In this document: in pieces, positions 52,266 through 62,424 of the stretch
Numbering within the stretch: the stretch's first letter is position 1
How the letters are laid out: each line of letters starts with the position of its first letter
Assembly: GCF_014137975.1 (NCBI RefSeq)
Contig: NZ_JACGWZ010000007.1
Coordinates: 335,768 to 399,767 of the forward strand
Origin: Halosaccharopolyspora lacisalsi
Lineage (GTDB): Bacteria; Actinomycetota; Actinomycetes; Mycobacteriales; Pseudonocardiaceae
Direction: 5' to 3'
DNA length: 64,000 nucleotides
Position numbers and translations under genes: made by a program
The notes under the pieces: model-generated
What the model was told of the DNA's origin: nothing
Database searches by the model: none
The model's input: only the letters and a program-made list of their open reading frames with translations

Positions 52266-53117
52266 TCAGTCCTGGCGGACGGCCTGGATGTCGATCTCGA
52301 CCCGCAGTGTCGTGCCGATCGCGGCGATACCGGTGCTCAGCGCCTGGTTGAACGTCATCGCGAAGTCCTCGCGACGCAACTGCGTCGTGGCCGTCGCCGA
52401 CGCGCGGGTACCTCCCCACGGGTCGGGTCCCACGCCGGTGAACCGGACGTCGAGCCGCACCGGCCGGGTCACCCCGCAGAGCGTGAGATCACCGTCCAGG
52501 TCCCAGCGGTCCCGGTCGCGCCGGCTCAACGCCGTCGACCGGTAGCTGATCGTCGGGTGCCGCTCGACGTCGAGGAAGTCCTGGTTGCGCAGGTGGGAGT
52601 CACGCATGGAGTTGGCGGTGTCCACGCTGGCCGCCTCGATGCGCACGTCCACGCCGGAGGACTCCACCTGGTCGGCCACCCGGATCTCACCGCTGAACTC
52701 GTTGAACCGCCCGTGGATGCTGCTGATGCCCAGGTGCTGAGCGGTCGCCAGGATCGACGAGTGCACCGGGTCGATCGTCCAGAGCCCCGCGGTGGGCAGC
52801 TCGTCGCCGCCCACGCGATCCAGGGTCAGATCCCCCAGCTCGGCCGTCCGGCCCCGGTGAACCACGGCGGTCCTGGCCAGCGGTTGGTAGCCGATGGTGG
52901 TGGTGATCACCGTGTAGGTCCCGGCCGGTAGACCGGGTGCGGTGACCATGCCCTGCTGGTCCGCCTGCACCCGCGCCCGTTGCGCGCCGCCGGTGTCGGT
53001 GATGGTCAGGATCCCGTTCGCCAGCGGCCACCCGTCCGCGGACTGCAACCGGGCGGTCACCGTTCCGGAGTCCTCGGTCACGTGTCGTGCGCCGGATTCG
53101 TGCTGGCCGAGGGTCAT
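52266..53117 (-). CDS. YceI-family protein with an N-terminal Carboxypeptidase-regulatory-like domain
   Basis: 283 residues. About 15-100 form a beta-sandwich unit (VTARLQSADGWPLANGILTI, PGLPAGTYTVITTTIGYQPL); about 110-280 form the YceI lipocalin-like barrel (GLWTIDPVHSSILATAQHLG, FNEFSGEIRVAD, FLDVERHPTISYRS, GDLTLCGVTRPVRLDV). YceI proteins bind polyprenoid or fatty ligands. No signal peptide is visible, unlike E. coli YceI, so it is probably cytosolic. The preceding gene carries three more copies of the N-terminal unit type. Confidence 0.85.
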   Translation of the reverse strand: MTLGQHESGARHVTEDSGTVTARLQSADGWPLANGILTITDTGGAQRARVQADQQGMVTAPGLPAGTYTVITTTIGYQPLARTAVVHRGRTAELGDLTLDRVGGDELPTAGLWTIDPVHSSILATAQHLGISSIHGRFNEFSGEIRVADQVESSGVDVRIEAASVDTANSMRDSHLRNQDFLDVERHPTISYRSTALSRRDRDRWDLDGDLTLCGVTRPVRLDVRFTGVGPDPWGGTRASATATTQLRREDFAMTFNQALSTGIAAIGTTLRVEIDIQAVRQD

Positions 53118-53169
53118 CTCGTGTTTCCTCTCGCGGGTCGTGCGGTGAAGCTGGTGTACTGCCGGGACG

Positions 53170-54153
53170 TCATTCGGACCCGGAGTGACCGAGGGCGACG
53201 TCGTGGACGGCCTCCTGCCCGTCGAGGTGCAGCGAGGAGGCGACCGGCGGGTAGCCGGTGGCGATCACCGTGTACTCGCCCCCGGGCAGGTCGGTGAACT
53301 CGTACCCGCCCTCGGCGTCGGTGGTCATCGCCGAGACGACACCGCCGGTGGAGTCCAGCAGACTGACCTGCGCCTCCGGCACCGGCACTCCCAGGTTCGC
53401 CGAGCGCACCACACCGGTCAGCCGCGTGCCCGCCTCCAGCGGGACGTCGACGGTGGTCTCCTGCCCGTCCGGCACGCTGATCTGGGTGGCCACCGGGCGG
53501 TGCCCCTCGGCCGAGACGGTCAACGTGTACGAACCACCGAGCAGATCGGGCAGCCGGTAACCGCCACCGCTGCCGGTGGCCCCCGAGGCGACCACCTCCC
53601 CCCTCACGTCGGTGAGCACGACCATGGCTCCCGGTACCGGCCTCGTACCCGCGTGGACCATCCCGATCAGCACACCGGCTCCGGACAGCTCCACGTCCCG
53701 GCGCACCGGGCGGTCGTTGACGGCCACCATCGAGGCCGACGGCTGGAACTGGCCCGCGGACGCGATCAGGATGTAGGTGCCACCACTGCCGGGGTGCACC
53801 CGGAAGCCACCCTCCTCGTCGGAGCGCGCGCGGTCGATCTGGCGCCCACCGGAGTCGGTCAGGGTCAGCATCGCTCCGGAGACCGGGTCGCCTCCGGGAC
53901 CGTGCACGACGCCGTGGACGAACATGCCACCTCCTCCACCTGGGAACAGCGAGCCGGCCAGTTGGGCACCGTCCGGGTCCTCCGGCGACCAGCGTTCGAG
54001 TGTGGTGTCCACGGATCCGTTCCCGTTGTTCGTGTATTGCCCGTTGTCTTCGTCCTGCTGTGCCAGCGCCGTGACCGACCGTCCGGAGTCGCCACGGTGC
54101 CTGCTCTTCGCTGCTTCCGCGTTCTCTTCCACGGACTCGACAGTGGTGCGCAA
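53170..54153 (-). CDS. Protein with three Carboxypeptidase-regulatory-like (Cna-B/SdrD-like) repeats
   Basis: 327 residues from TTG 54153, chosen because AAGGAGG lies six nt upstream; frames extending to 54351 lack family sequence. After an 80-residue polar N-terminus, three or four beta-sandwich repeats follow: GDPVSGAMLTLTDSGGRQ, GTRPVPGAMVVLTDVRGEV and LGVPVPEAQVSLLDSTGGVV, each ending in a GGxYxxxxxxxG(Y/H)-type turn. No export signal is visible. In an apparent operon with the YceI gene 52 bp downstream, which carries one more such unit; the two products may pair. Confidence 0.75.
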   Translation of the reverse strand: MRTTVESVEENAEAAKSRHRGDSGRSVTALAQQDEDNGQYTNNGNGSVDTTLERWSPEDPDGAQLAGSLFPGGGGGMFVHGVVHGPGGDPVSGAMLTLTDSGGRQIDRARSDEEGGFRVHPGSGGTYILIASAGQFQPSASMVAVNDRPVRRDVELSGAGVLIGMVHAGTRPVPGAMVVLTDVRGEVVASGATGSGGGYRLPDLLGGSYTLTVSAEGHRPVATQISVPDGQETTVDVPLEAGTRLTGVVRSANLGVPVPEAQVSLLDSTGGVVSAMTTDAEGGYEFTDLPGGEYTVIATGYPPVASSLHLDGQEAVHDVALGHSGSE

Positions 54154-54347
54154 GGGGGGCCTCCTTGATGAGCGAAACGGCGATGGGAGTGACAACGGGA
54201 ACGCGGGTCGAGACGGGGAGGAGGTCGCCGCTGCCGTGGGCGCCGCGCACGATGTCCTCCAGCGGTGCGGGCGGGGGAGACGTCGCTTGGCCACCGACGA
54301 CTTCAGCGTCCTGCCCAGCACGACGAACACCGCCGCGGTCGCGGTCG

Positions 54348-54839
54348 TCATCGCGCCCCCTCCTCGGTCCCCCGACCGGGGTGGTCCATCAGCTCTTGCG
54401 CGGCCTCCCGCAGATCAGTGGAGGCGCTCTGCAACAGGTTCGCGAGCTGCCGCACCTCGTGGTCGTCCCACTCCCGGAGGGCGTGGCTCAGCCACCGCGA
54501 CTTTCGCTGTTCGAGGTCGGCGAGGGCCAGCTCACCCTCCCGGGTGGCGTGCAGCAAGGACACGCGCCGGTCGTCGGGGTCCGGCCTGCGGGCGATCAGC
54601 CCGGAGCTCTCCAGCTGGGCCACCTGCCTGCTCACCACCGACGCGTCGACGACGCGGTGCTGCGCGAGATCGCAGGAGCGGCACTCGCCACGGTGAACGA
54701 GCTCGGACAGCAACCCGGCAGCGGCGGCGGGAAGCGAGTCGTTCTTCTGGTTCGCCCAGTGCAGGGATACCTGCTTGAGCCCGAGCAACGACCGCAGGGG
54801 GCGAAGCAGCTCCTCGCAGGTGTCGACTTGTGGTCTCAT
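54348..54839 (-). CDS. MarR-family regulator with a Cys-x2-Cys motif
   Basis: 163 residues from ATG 54839 (AAGGA six nt upstream; ATG 54845 is too close to it). Winged helix with VVDASVVSRQVAQLESSGLI and RRPDPDDRRVSLLHATREGE. RGECRSCDLAQHR carries two cysteines just before the recognition region, which could sense oxidants. It follows a dyad-rich promoter and precedes the repeat-protein/YceI pair on the same strand, so these are probable targets. Confidence 0.88.
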   Translation of the reverse strand: MRPQVDTCEELLRPLRSLLGLKQVSLHWANQKNDSLPAAAAGLLSELVHRGECRSCDLAQHRVVDASVVSRQVAQLESSGLIARRPDPDDRRVSLLHATREGELALADLEQRKSRWLSHALREWDDHEVRQLANLLQSASTDLREAAQELMDHPGRGTEEGAR

Positions 54840-54854
54840 CGGCATTCCTTGGTT

Positions 54855-54895
54855 GTTGCAAACAACTATATAGTACTTAGTTGCTGAAGACAACT
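54855..54895. promoter_or_regulatory. MarR-type operators in the marR promoter
   Basis: Two dyads flank an AT-rich TATATAGTACT core: GTTG-CAAA-CAAC (54855-54866) and AGTTG-N7-CAACT (54879-54895). Their half-sites are the same (GTTG/CAAC), fitting two dimers of the adjacent MarR protein, hence autoregulation. Confidence 0.6.
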
Positions 54896-55002
54896 TCGAG
54901 GACGTGCCACCCCCGCGCCGCTGCTTCCTGCCGAAGCTCACGACCAGGGAAAACATGCGATCGAACTACTCCGGATACACGCCCACTCCCGGGTGTCCTT
55001 GC

Positions 55003-55467
55003 TCACTCCGGGCGAATGGGCCCCAGGGACATCCCGTTGAGGCGGGACAGCAGCCGGGAGAACTCGCTGAGGTCCGTGGTGGACCAGTTCCCGAACTCGG
55101 AGTACATGTGCTCGCGCCGCTGCCTGCGCACCTCGTCCAACCGGGTCCGCCCCGTTTCGGACAGCTGGATGCGGCGGGCGCGGCCGTCGTCGGGATCCGG
55201 GACGCGTTCCAGCAGGTCCAGCTCGACGAGCGTGGCGATCTGCCTGCTCACGGTGGACTTGTCCAGCCCCGTCTTGTCGGCCACGTCCATCCCGCGCAAC
55301 GACCCGGCGTCGTCGACCATCAGCAGCAGGCTGTAGGAGGCCGGGTCCAGGTCGGGATGGACTTGCGCGGCCACGGTCGACGACAGCTTGCGCGCCCGCC
55401 GGAACATCATCATCAGTTCACGTTCGACGGCATCAGCGGCGTCCCGCCGTTCGTCACCTTCAGTCAC
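55003..55467 (-). CDS. MarR-family regulator
   Basis: 154 residues from GTG 55467. Winged-helix motif ADKTGLDKSTVSRQIATLVE followed by LLERVPDPDDGRARRIQLSE; dimerisation helices at both ends (RELMMMFRRARKLSSTVAAQ and EFSRLLSRLNGM). No Cys near the DNA-binding region, unlike the other MarR protein at 54348. It lies between marR-1 and the PPOX gene, both on the - strand, and may control either. Confidence 0.9.
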   Translation of the reverse strand: MTEGDERRDAADAVERELMMMFRRARKLSSTVAAQVHPDLDPASYSLLLMVDDAGSLRGMDVADKTGLDKSTVSRQIATLVELDLLERVPDPDDGRARRIQLSETGRTRLDEVRRQRREHMYSEFGNWSTTDLSEFSRLLSRLNGMSLGPIRPE

Positions 55468-55550
55468 GATCCGCGCCCTCTTTCACCGATGGGACCCACT
55501 GGCGACCAGTGTGCCTCGCGGGCCGCTTCGGATCGGCACCGGTGCCGGGT

Positions 55551-56348
55551 TCAGGCGTTTTGGGCGTGCCACGGGCGAGGGGTGCCCTTCGCCGCGAAGT
55601 AGTCGCCACCCTTGCGCTTGTTGTCGTCGGTGCCCCAACTGCGTTGCCGCGAGACCGGCTCCATGCGGGGAATGTGCTTGCGACAGTGGATGTAGGCCTC
55701 CTCGACCTGGACCACGACCCAGCGTTCCGGGATGCGCCCGCGTTCGAACTCCGAGGGCAGTGCCGGGTGGATGGCGCGCAGGTCCGGATCCTCGACGATG
55801 CGGGCCTTGCCGTTGACGTGCAGACCGATGATCTCGGTGACGAAGTCCACCATGAGGATGCCGACGTGCGGGTTCTCACTGATGTTGCCGAGACTGGCCA
55901 TGACCCCGTTGCCCCGGTACTCGGGGTAGGCCAGGTGGCGGTCGTCGAGCACCTCGATGAACCCGGACGGTCCCGCGCGCAGGCTGGAGTCACACTCGCC
56001 GCTGGCGTCGGAGGTGGCCAGGAAGGCCATGTCCATCCGCCCGACGAACTCCTTCATCCGCGGGTTGAGGTGGTCCAGAACCTGGTCGTCGTAGAAGCGC
56101 TTGGCACGCCGCTCGGTACTGTAGGCGCTCTGGAGAAGGTGCTCCCCGGACGATCCGGGGAACCGTACCGGCTGCTCACGACCCGCGAACGGATCCGCGG
56201 GTCCGGGCTGCACCGGGGCGATCTGCTGTGTGGGCACGGATTCCGGAGGGGCCTCACGACCGGACTCGCGGGAGTCGGCGAGCTCCAGTTCGAGGTAGTC
56301 CGCGGGTGCCGTACCGGTGGGAGGGAGCGGGGCCTCGGTCACGACCAC
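55551..56348 (-). CDS. PPOX-class FMN-binding protein
   Basis: 265 residues. An 85-residue variable N-terminus precedes the split-barrel flavin domain: FVGRMDMAFLATSDASGECD, GFIEVLDDRHLAYPEYRGNG, NISENPHVGILMVDF, LHVNGKARIVEDPDL, and WVVVQVEEAYIHCRKHIPRM. The last 25 residues (DDNKRKGGDYFAAKGTPRPW) are conserved-looking. Such proteins are oxidoreductases or flavin sensors. Divergent from the globin-reductase gene with about 220 bp between, a pairing that suggests a shared role in nitrosative or redox stress. Confidence 0.85.
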   Translation of the reverse strand: MVVTEAPLPPTGTAPADYLELELADSRESGREAPPESVPTQQIAPVQPGPADPFAGREQPVRFPGSSGEHLLQSAYSTERRAKRFYDDQVLDHLNPRMKEFVGRMDMAFLATSDASGECDSSLRAGPSGFIEVLDDRHLAYPEYRGNGVMASLGNISENPHVGILMVDFVTEIIGLHVNGKARIVEDPDLRAIHPALPSEFERGRIPERWVVVQVEEAYIHCRKHIPRMEPVSRQRSWGTDDNKRKGGDYFAAKGTPRPWHAQNA

Positions 56349-56420
56349 ACCGTTTCATGCTCGCTCGGCACGACCAATATCGGGAGTGCTGATTCGCTCG
56401 ACCGTGTACTTCCACCGACG

Positions 56421-56443
56421 TCGAGTAAGTGAAAAACACTCGA
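56421..56443. promoter_or_regulatory. Inverted repeat in PPOX/globin divergent promoter
   Basis: TCGAGT (56421-56426) and ACTCGA (56438-56443) with an 11-bp AT-rich spacer lie between the divergent start codons, in the only AT-rich part of this gap. A candidate site for either MarR protein or an unlinked redox regulator. Confidence 0.4.
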
Positions 56444-56566
56444 AAGTGGCATCAAGCAGCACATCAACCGACATACGAGTTAGAGTCCGAGTTGTCGGGG
56501 ACGTTGACCAAGGAACGGCGTACCGCACGGTGCGCCCACCCATGTGGAGAAGACTGCGCCCAAATC

Positions 56567-57739
56567 ATGACAGCGAACGCCGTTTTGAGCCCCGGGCCAC
56601 CCCGGCCGGACGAGACCCAAACCGGGGTCAGCACGATGGTCCGCCTGATCCGCGAGAGCTGGGCCGCGGTGGAACCCCATTCCGAAGAAGTGGGCAAGTT
56701 CTTCTACGGGATGCTGTTCAGCCTCGCCCCCGCCACTCGCGAACTGTTCCCGGTGAACATGGAAGTCCAGCGCAGCAGGCTGCTGCGCGCGCTCGTCCAC
56801 GTAATACAGATGGTCGACCGTCCGGACGACCTGCTCCCCTTCCTGCACCAGCTCGGCCGCGACCACCGCAAGTTCGGTGTGGTCGCCGACCACTACGAGG
56901 CGCTCGGCACCGCGTTGCTGGCCGCCGTCAAGAAGTACGCCGGGGACACCTGGACCGACGAGGTCGAACGTGCCTGGGCCGAGGCATACACCGTGATGGC
57001 CTCGGCGATGACCGAAGCAGCCGCCGCCGACGAGGGTCCGGCCTGGTACAACGGCGAGGTCGTGGAGCACGAGCGGCTGGGTTGGGACGTCGCGGTGGTG
57101 CGGGTACGGCCCGAGCACCCGGTGCCCTACCAGGCGGGGCAGTACGTCAGCGTCGAAGTTCCGCAACGGCCCCGGCTGTGGCGCTACCTGACGCCGGCCA
57201 ACGCTCCCGCGGAGGACGGCACCCTCGAGTTCCACATCCGCAAGGTGGACGAGGGCTGGGTCAGCCGCGCCATCGTGGGCCACGCCCGAGCCGGCGACCA
57301 GTGGCGCATCGGCGCACCGATGGGACGCCTGACGGTGGACCGCTCGTCCGAGCGCGACGTGCTCATGGTGGCGGGCGGAACGGGACTGGCCCCCATGCGC
57401 GCGATCGTGGAGGAACTCGCCCAGTACGGCAAGAACCCGAACGTGCACCTCTTCTACGGCGGCCGCACCCGCGACGATCTCTACGACCTGGAGAACCTTC
57501 AGCAGGTGGCCATGAGCAACCCGTGGCTGACGGTGACTCCGGTGCTGGACAACGACCCCGGGGCCGTCGGCGCCGAGCAGGGCACGCTGGCCGACGTCGT
57601 GGCCCGCCACGGGACGTGGGCCGAGCGCGACGTCATGGTCAGCGGCTCACCGTCGATGATCAGGGCCACGGTGAGTCGGATGCTCGTGGCGGGCACGCCC
57701 CTGGAGCGGATCCAGTACGACCCCTTCACCCTGGACTAG
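56567..57739 (+). CDS. Globin-reductase (flavohemoprotein-like), NO detoxification
   Basis: 390 residues from ATG 56567 (the frame is open from 56429 without family sequence). Globin domain at about 20-150 with LIRESWAAVEPHSEEVGKFF and proximal-His region LGRDHRKFGVVADHYEAL; FAD domain with VPYQAGQYVSVEVP and RLWRYLTPANAP; NAD domain with MVAGGTGLAPMRAIVEEL, VSGSPSMIRATV and the terminal YDPF. The usual RxYS FAD motif reads RYLT here, with Leu where Tyr contacts flavin. It probably oxidises NO to nitrate with NAD(P)H. Confidence 0.88.
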   Translation: MTANAVLSPGPPRPDETQTGVSTMVRLIRESWAAVEPHSEEVGKFFYGMLFSLAPATRELFPVNMEVQRSRLLRALVHVIQMVDRPDDLLPFLHQLGRDHRKFGVVADHYEALGTALLAAVKKYAGDTWTDEVERAWAEAYTVMASAMTEAAAADEGPAWYNGEVVEHERLGWDVAVVRVRPEHPVPYQAGQYVSVEVPQRPRLWRYLTPANAPAEDGTLEFHIRKVDEGWVSRAIVGHARAGDQWRIGAPMGRLTVDRSSERDVLMVAGGTGLAPMRAIVEELAQYGKNPNVHLFYGGRTRDDLYDLENLQQVAMSNPWLTVTPVLDNDPGAVGAEQGTLADVVARHGTWAERDVMVSGSPSMIRATVSRMLVAGTPLERIQYDPFTLD

Positions 57740-57802
57740 CGGGTGCGTGGACCGGCTCGGCTCGTGCCCCGGGGGGGGCAGGCGCCGGTCGCGCGTCGGA
57801 CA

Positions 57803-57847
57803 CACGATTTTCCCTAAAGTTGTGGCACAACTTTAGGGAAAATCGTG
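57803..57847. repeat. 45-bp perfect odd palindrome
   Basis: Arms of 22 bp (beginning CACGATTTTCCCTAAAGTTG) around a single central G. It lies between convergent globin-reductase and hspR genes, so it can act as a bidirectional terminator with T runs on both sides. Its AT-rich composition and length are unusual for this genome. Confidence 0.85.
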
Positions 57848-57851
57848 AAAC

Positions 57852-57886
57852 CCGAACCGTCAGCGCCGCCGCCGCTGACGGTTCGG
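57852..57886 (-). terminator. Hairpin over the hspR stop codon
   Basis: A 14-bp perfect stem (CCGAACCGTCAGCG at 57852-57865, complement at 57873-57886) with a 7-nt loop includes the last hspR codons and its stop. With the adjacent 45-bp palindrome it ends the chaperone operon. Confidence 0.65.
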
Positions 57887-58324
57887 CTTCCAGACGACCA
57901 GTGCCGTCTCCTGCCGCAGCGGCACGAGATCACGGCGGTAGGAGGCGTGCACCTGCGCGGCGGCCTGCTCTGCCGCCAGCTGGGCGGCGGCCAGCTCCTC
58001 CATCAGCTCGTGCACCTTGCCACGCAGGGCGTCGACCTGGTTTTCCAGTTCGATGATCCGTTTGATTCCCGCGAGGTTGACGCCCTCCTCCTGGGACAGT
58101 CGCTGCACCTCACGCAGAACAGCGATGTCCCTGGCGGAGTAGCGACGACCACCGGCGGGTGTCCGTCCGGGAGAGACCAGACCCAACCGGTCGTAGCTGC
58201 GCAGCGTCTGGGCGTGCATTCCGGAAAGCTCGGCCGCGACCGAGATCACGAATACCGGAGTGTCCTCGGAAGCTCCCGGAGGGAAGCCACTCGTGCCTTC
58301 GGCGGGCGACTGCTTTCCGATCAC
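57860..58324 (-). CDS. hspR: HspR, MerR-family repressor of the chaperone operon
   Basis: 154 residues. MerR winged helix at about 22-95 (FVISVAAELSGMHAQTLRSY, DRLGLVSPGRTPAGGRRYSA, VQRLSQEEGVNLAGIKRIIE), a coiled-coil helix (ELENQVDALRGKVHELMEEL), and a basic end. HspR binds HAIR sites with DnaK as co-repressor. Last gene of dnaK-grpE-dnaJ-hspR; two HAIR-like sites lie before dnaK. Starts three bases after the dnaJ stop. Confidence 0.95.
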   Translation of the reverse strand: MIGKQSPAEGTSGFPPGASEDTPVFVISVAAELSGMHAQTLRSYDRLGLVSPGRTPAGGRRYSARDIAVLREVQRLSQEEGVNLAGIKRIIELENQVDALRGKVHELMEELAAAQLAAEQAAAQVHASYRRDLVPLRQETALVVWKPNRQRRRR

Positions 58325-58327
58325 GCC

Positions 58328-59521
58328 TTACCTCCCGAGCAGCTTGTTGAGCTCCGAACGGGGATCGTGCTCGGCGGTCTCACGCTCGTAGGCCCGCAAC
58401 GCCTCGACGGCCTTGCCGTCCAGCTTGGACGGAACGGCCACTTCGAGAGTGACCAGCATGTCCCCGTTACCGCCGCTCTTCTTGCCGATGCCCTTACCGC
58501 GCACCCGCAACGTACGGCCGCTGGCGGTGCCCGGCTGAACCTTCAGGGTTACTTTCCCGTCCAGCGTCGGCACCGTCAACGTCGTCCCCAACGCCAGCTC
58601 CGGGTAGGTGACGGGCACCGTGATCGTCAGATCGTCCCCGGAACGCCCGAACACCTCGTGCGGGTTGACGTGCACCACGACGTAGAGATCCCCGGAGCCG
58701 GCTCCGTTGCGGCCTGGCTCGCCCTGACCGGCCAGCCGGATGCGCTGCCCGTCCGAGACGCCCTCCGGAATCCGCACGGTCAACGTCCGGGTGCGGGTGC
58801 TGACACCCTCACCCCGGCACTCCCGGCACGGATCGTCGATGACGGTGCCACGCCCGCGGCAGTCCGGGCACGGCTCGCTGAAGGCGAAGGCACCCTGATT
58901 GCGCGTGACCACGCCCTCAGCCGAGCAGGTCGGACAGGCACGCGGACGCGTACCGGGACGGGCGCCCGCGCCGTGGCAGGTCGTGCAAGTCGCCGGGCTG
59001 GACAACCGCAGCGGCACCGTGGCCCCGTGCACGGACTCGGCGAAGTCGATGCGGACCTCGGTCTCGACGTCGGCTCCTCGACGGGGCCGGTTCGCCGAAG
59101 CCGCACCGCCCCCGCCTCCGCGCCGGTTGCCGAACAACCCGCCGAACAGGTCGCCGAACCCACCGGTGGAGCCGCCCTGGGCCCCTCCGAAGAGGTCGCC
59201 CAGGTCGAAACCACCGGCTCCGGCACCGCCGCCGGCGCCTCCCGGAGAACCGAACCCGCCGAAGCCACCCTGGCCGCCACCGGAGGCGAACAGCTTGCGG
59301 GCCTCGTCGTACTGCTTGCGCTTCTCCGGATCCGAGAGCACGCCATAGGCCTCGGAGACGGCCTTGAACTTGTTCTCGGCACGGCTGTTACCGGGGTTGG
59401 CGTCGGGATGGTTCTCCCGCGCCAACTTCCGGTACGCCCTTTTGATCTCATCCGCCGAGGCGTCCGAAGAGACGCCCAGTTCGGCGTAGAAATCCTTGTC
59501 GAGCCACTCCCTGGCGCTCAC
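58328..59521 (-). CDS. dnaJ: Chaperone DnaJ (Hsp40), type A
   Basis: 397 residues: J domain (AYRKLARENHPDANPGN with HPD), Gly/Phe-rich linker, zinc domain with CTTCHGAG, CPTCSAEG, CPDCRGRG and CRECRGEG, and C-terminal beta domains. It stimulates DnaK ATPase. GTG start. The Gly-rich linker (about 70-140) is longer than in E. coli, as in mycobacterial DnaJ1. Confidence 0.96.
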   Translation of the reverse strand: MSAREWLDKDFYAELGVSSDASADEIKRAYRKLARENHPDANPGNSRAENKFKAVSEAYGVLSDPEKRKQYDEARKLFASGGGQGGFGGFGSPGGAGGGAGAGGFDLGDLFGGAQGGSTGGFGDLFGGLFGNRRGGGGGAASANRPRRGADVETEVRIDFAESVHGATVPLRLSSPATCTTCHGAGARPGTRPRACPTCSAEGVVTRNQGAFAFSEPCPDCRGRGTVIDDPCRECRGEGVSTRTRTLTVRIPEGVSDGQRIRLAGQGEPGRNGAGSGDLYVVVHVNPHEVFGRSGDDLTITVPVTYPELALGTTLTVPTLDGKVTLKVQPGTASGRTLRVRGKGIGKKSGGNGDMLVTLEVAVPSKLDGKAVEALRAYERETAEHDPRSELNKLLGR

Positions 59522-59545
59522 CGGACGCCCCTCCTTCCGCTGGAA

Positions 59546-60297
59546 TCAGCCTTGTTGTGACGACTCGTCGGCGGCGCCGTCGACGACGTCGGGCTGATCC
59601 GCGGCGGCGGGTTCCTCCGACTCGTGGTCGGTGACCCCGACCATCGCCGGACGCAGCACCCGGTCACCGAAGCGGTAGCCGCGGCGCATCACCGTGGTCA
59701 CCGTAGGCCCGGAGACCTCCGAGGACGTGGTGTGCTGCACGGCCTCGTGCTGGGAGGGGTCGAACTCCTCGCCCTCCTGCCCGAAGCCCTCCAGACCCGC
59801 GCTGGTGAGCGCGTCGGTGAGCTTGTCGGCCACGGCCTTGAACGCCCCGGTCAGGTCGCCGTGCGACTCCGCCCGTTCGATGTCGTCGAGCACGGTCAAC
59901 AGCTCACCGGCCACCGACGCCTTCGCACCGGAGATCACCGACTCCCGGTCACGCTCCACGCGCTTGCGGTAGTTGGCGTACTCGGCGGTGACCCGCTTGA
60001 GATCCGCCGTGAGGTCGTCGACCTGCCGCTGCAGGTCGGCCTGCGGATCATCGGGAGTCCCGGCCTCCTGGTTCTCGGGGGCCGCGGACTCGGAAGCCAC
60101 CTTCGCCAGCTCCTCGTCCAGTGTTCCCGACATGCTCTCCGTGGCCTCTCCCGCGGATTGCTCGTCCGATTCCTCGGGGGCGGGAGCCCGCCGCTGGCCG
60201 GTGTCCGGGTCGATACGACGCCGGTCCCGAACCACGACGGGCTCCTGCTCACCTTCCTCCTGCGGCGTTTCCGCCCTGTCTTCGTTCTCCGGTGACG

Positions 60298-60301
<4 letters not shown>
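59546..60301 (-). CDS. grpE: Nucleotide-exchange factor GrpE
   Basis: 251 residues. A long acidic N-terminus (about 1-85) precedes the coiled coil ([31 protein letters not shown]) and the four-helix/beta-wing part ([57 protein letters not shown]). ATG overlaps the dnaK stop (ATGA), so translation is coupled. The tail ([19 protein letters not shown]) is acidic and disordered. Confidence 0.96.
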
Positions 60302-62175
<1,874 letters not shown>

Positions 62176-62221
62176 GGGTGTTTCCTCCTGCTACTAGCTT
62201 TCTCGCTCGGGACGCATCGGT

Positions 62222-62242
62222 CCTGAGCCTTGCCGACTCAAG
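62222..62242. promoter_or_regulatory. HAIR operator 1 (HspR-binding)
   Basis: CCTGAGC-N7-ACTCAAG matches the HspR-associated inverted repeat CTTGAGT-N7-ACTCAAG with one arm perfect and two mismatches in the other. It is 46 bp upstream of the dnaK ATG. Confidence 0.8.
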
Positions 62243-62275
62243 TCTTACCGACACCCGCCGCGGTCGTCAAACCGG

Positions 62276-62296
62276 GTTGAGTGACGCAAGCTCAAG
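62276..62296. promoter_or_regulatory. HAIR operator 2 (HspR-binding)
   Basis: GTTGAGT-GACGCAA-GCTCAAG, one mismatch per arm to the HAIR consensus. The centres of the two HAIRs are 54 bp apart, the two-site arrangement seen in other actinobacterial dnaK promoters. Confidence 0.75.
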
Positions 62297-62424
62297 CTTC
62301 CTGCCGGTACAACGTCCGACCTGCGACGATTGTTCCCCCGAGACGGAAGCTCACCACTTCCCACCGAGAAGGAAGGTGACGCGGGCCACGTACCGTGAAT
62401 CGCTGCGCGTGCCACACTCGGGCC

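Noticed and set aside
57803..57847. Insertion-sequence end or integrase attachment site
   Set aside because: No transposase, integrase, target duplication or second copy in the window; a terminator role is simpler.
62176..62424. CIRCE operator (HrcA) for dnaK
   Set aside because: The TTAGCACTC-N9-GAGTGCTAA pattern is absent; the sites match HAIR, in line with hspR in the operon.
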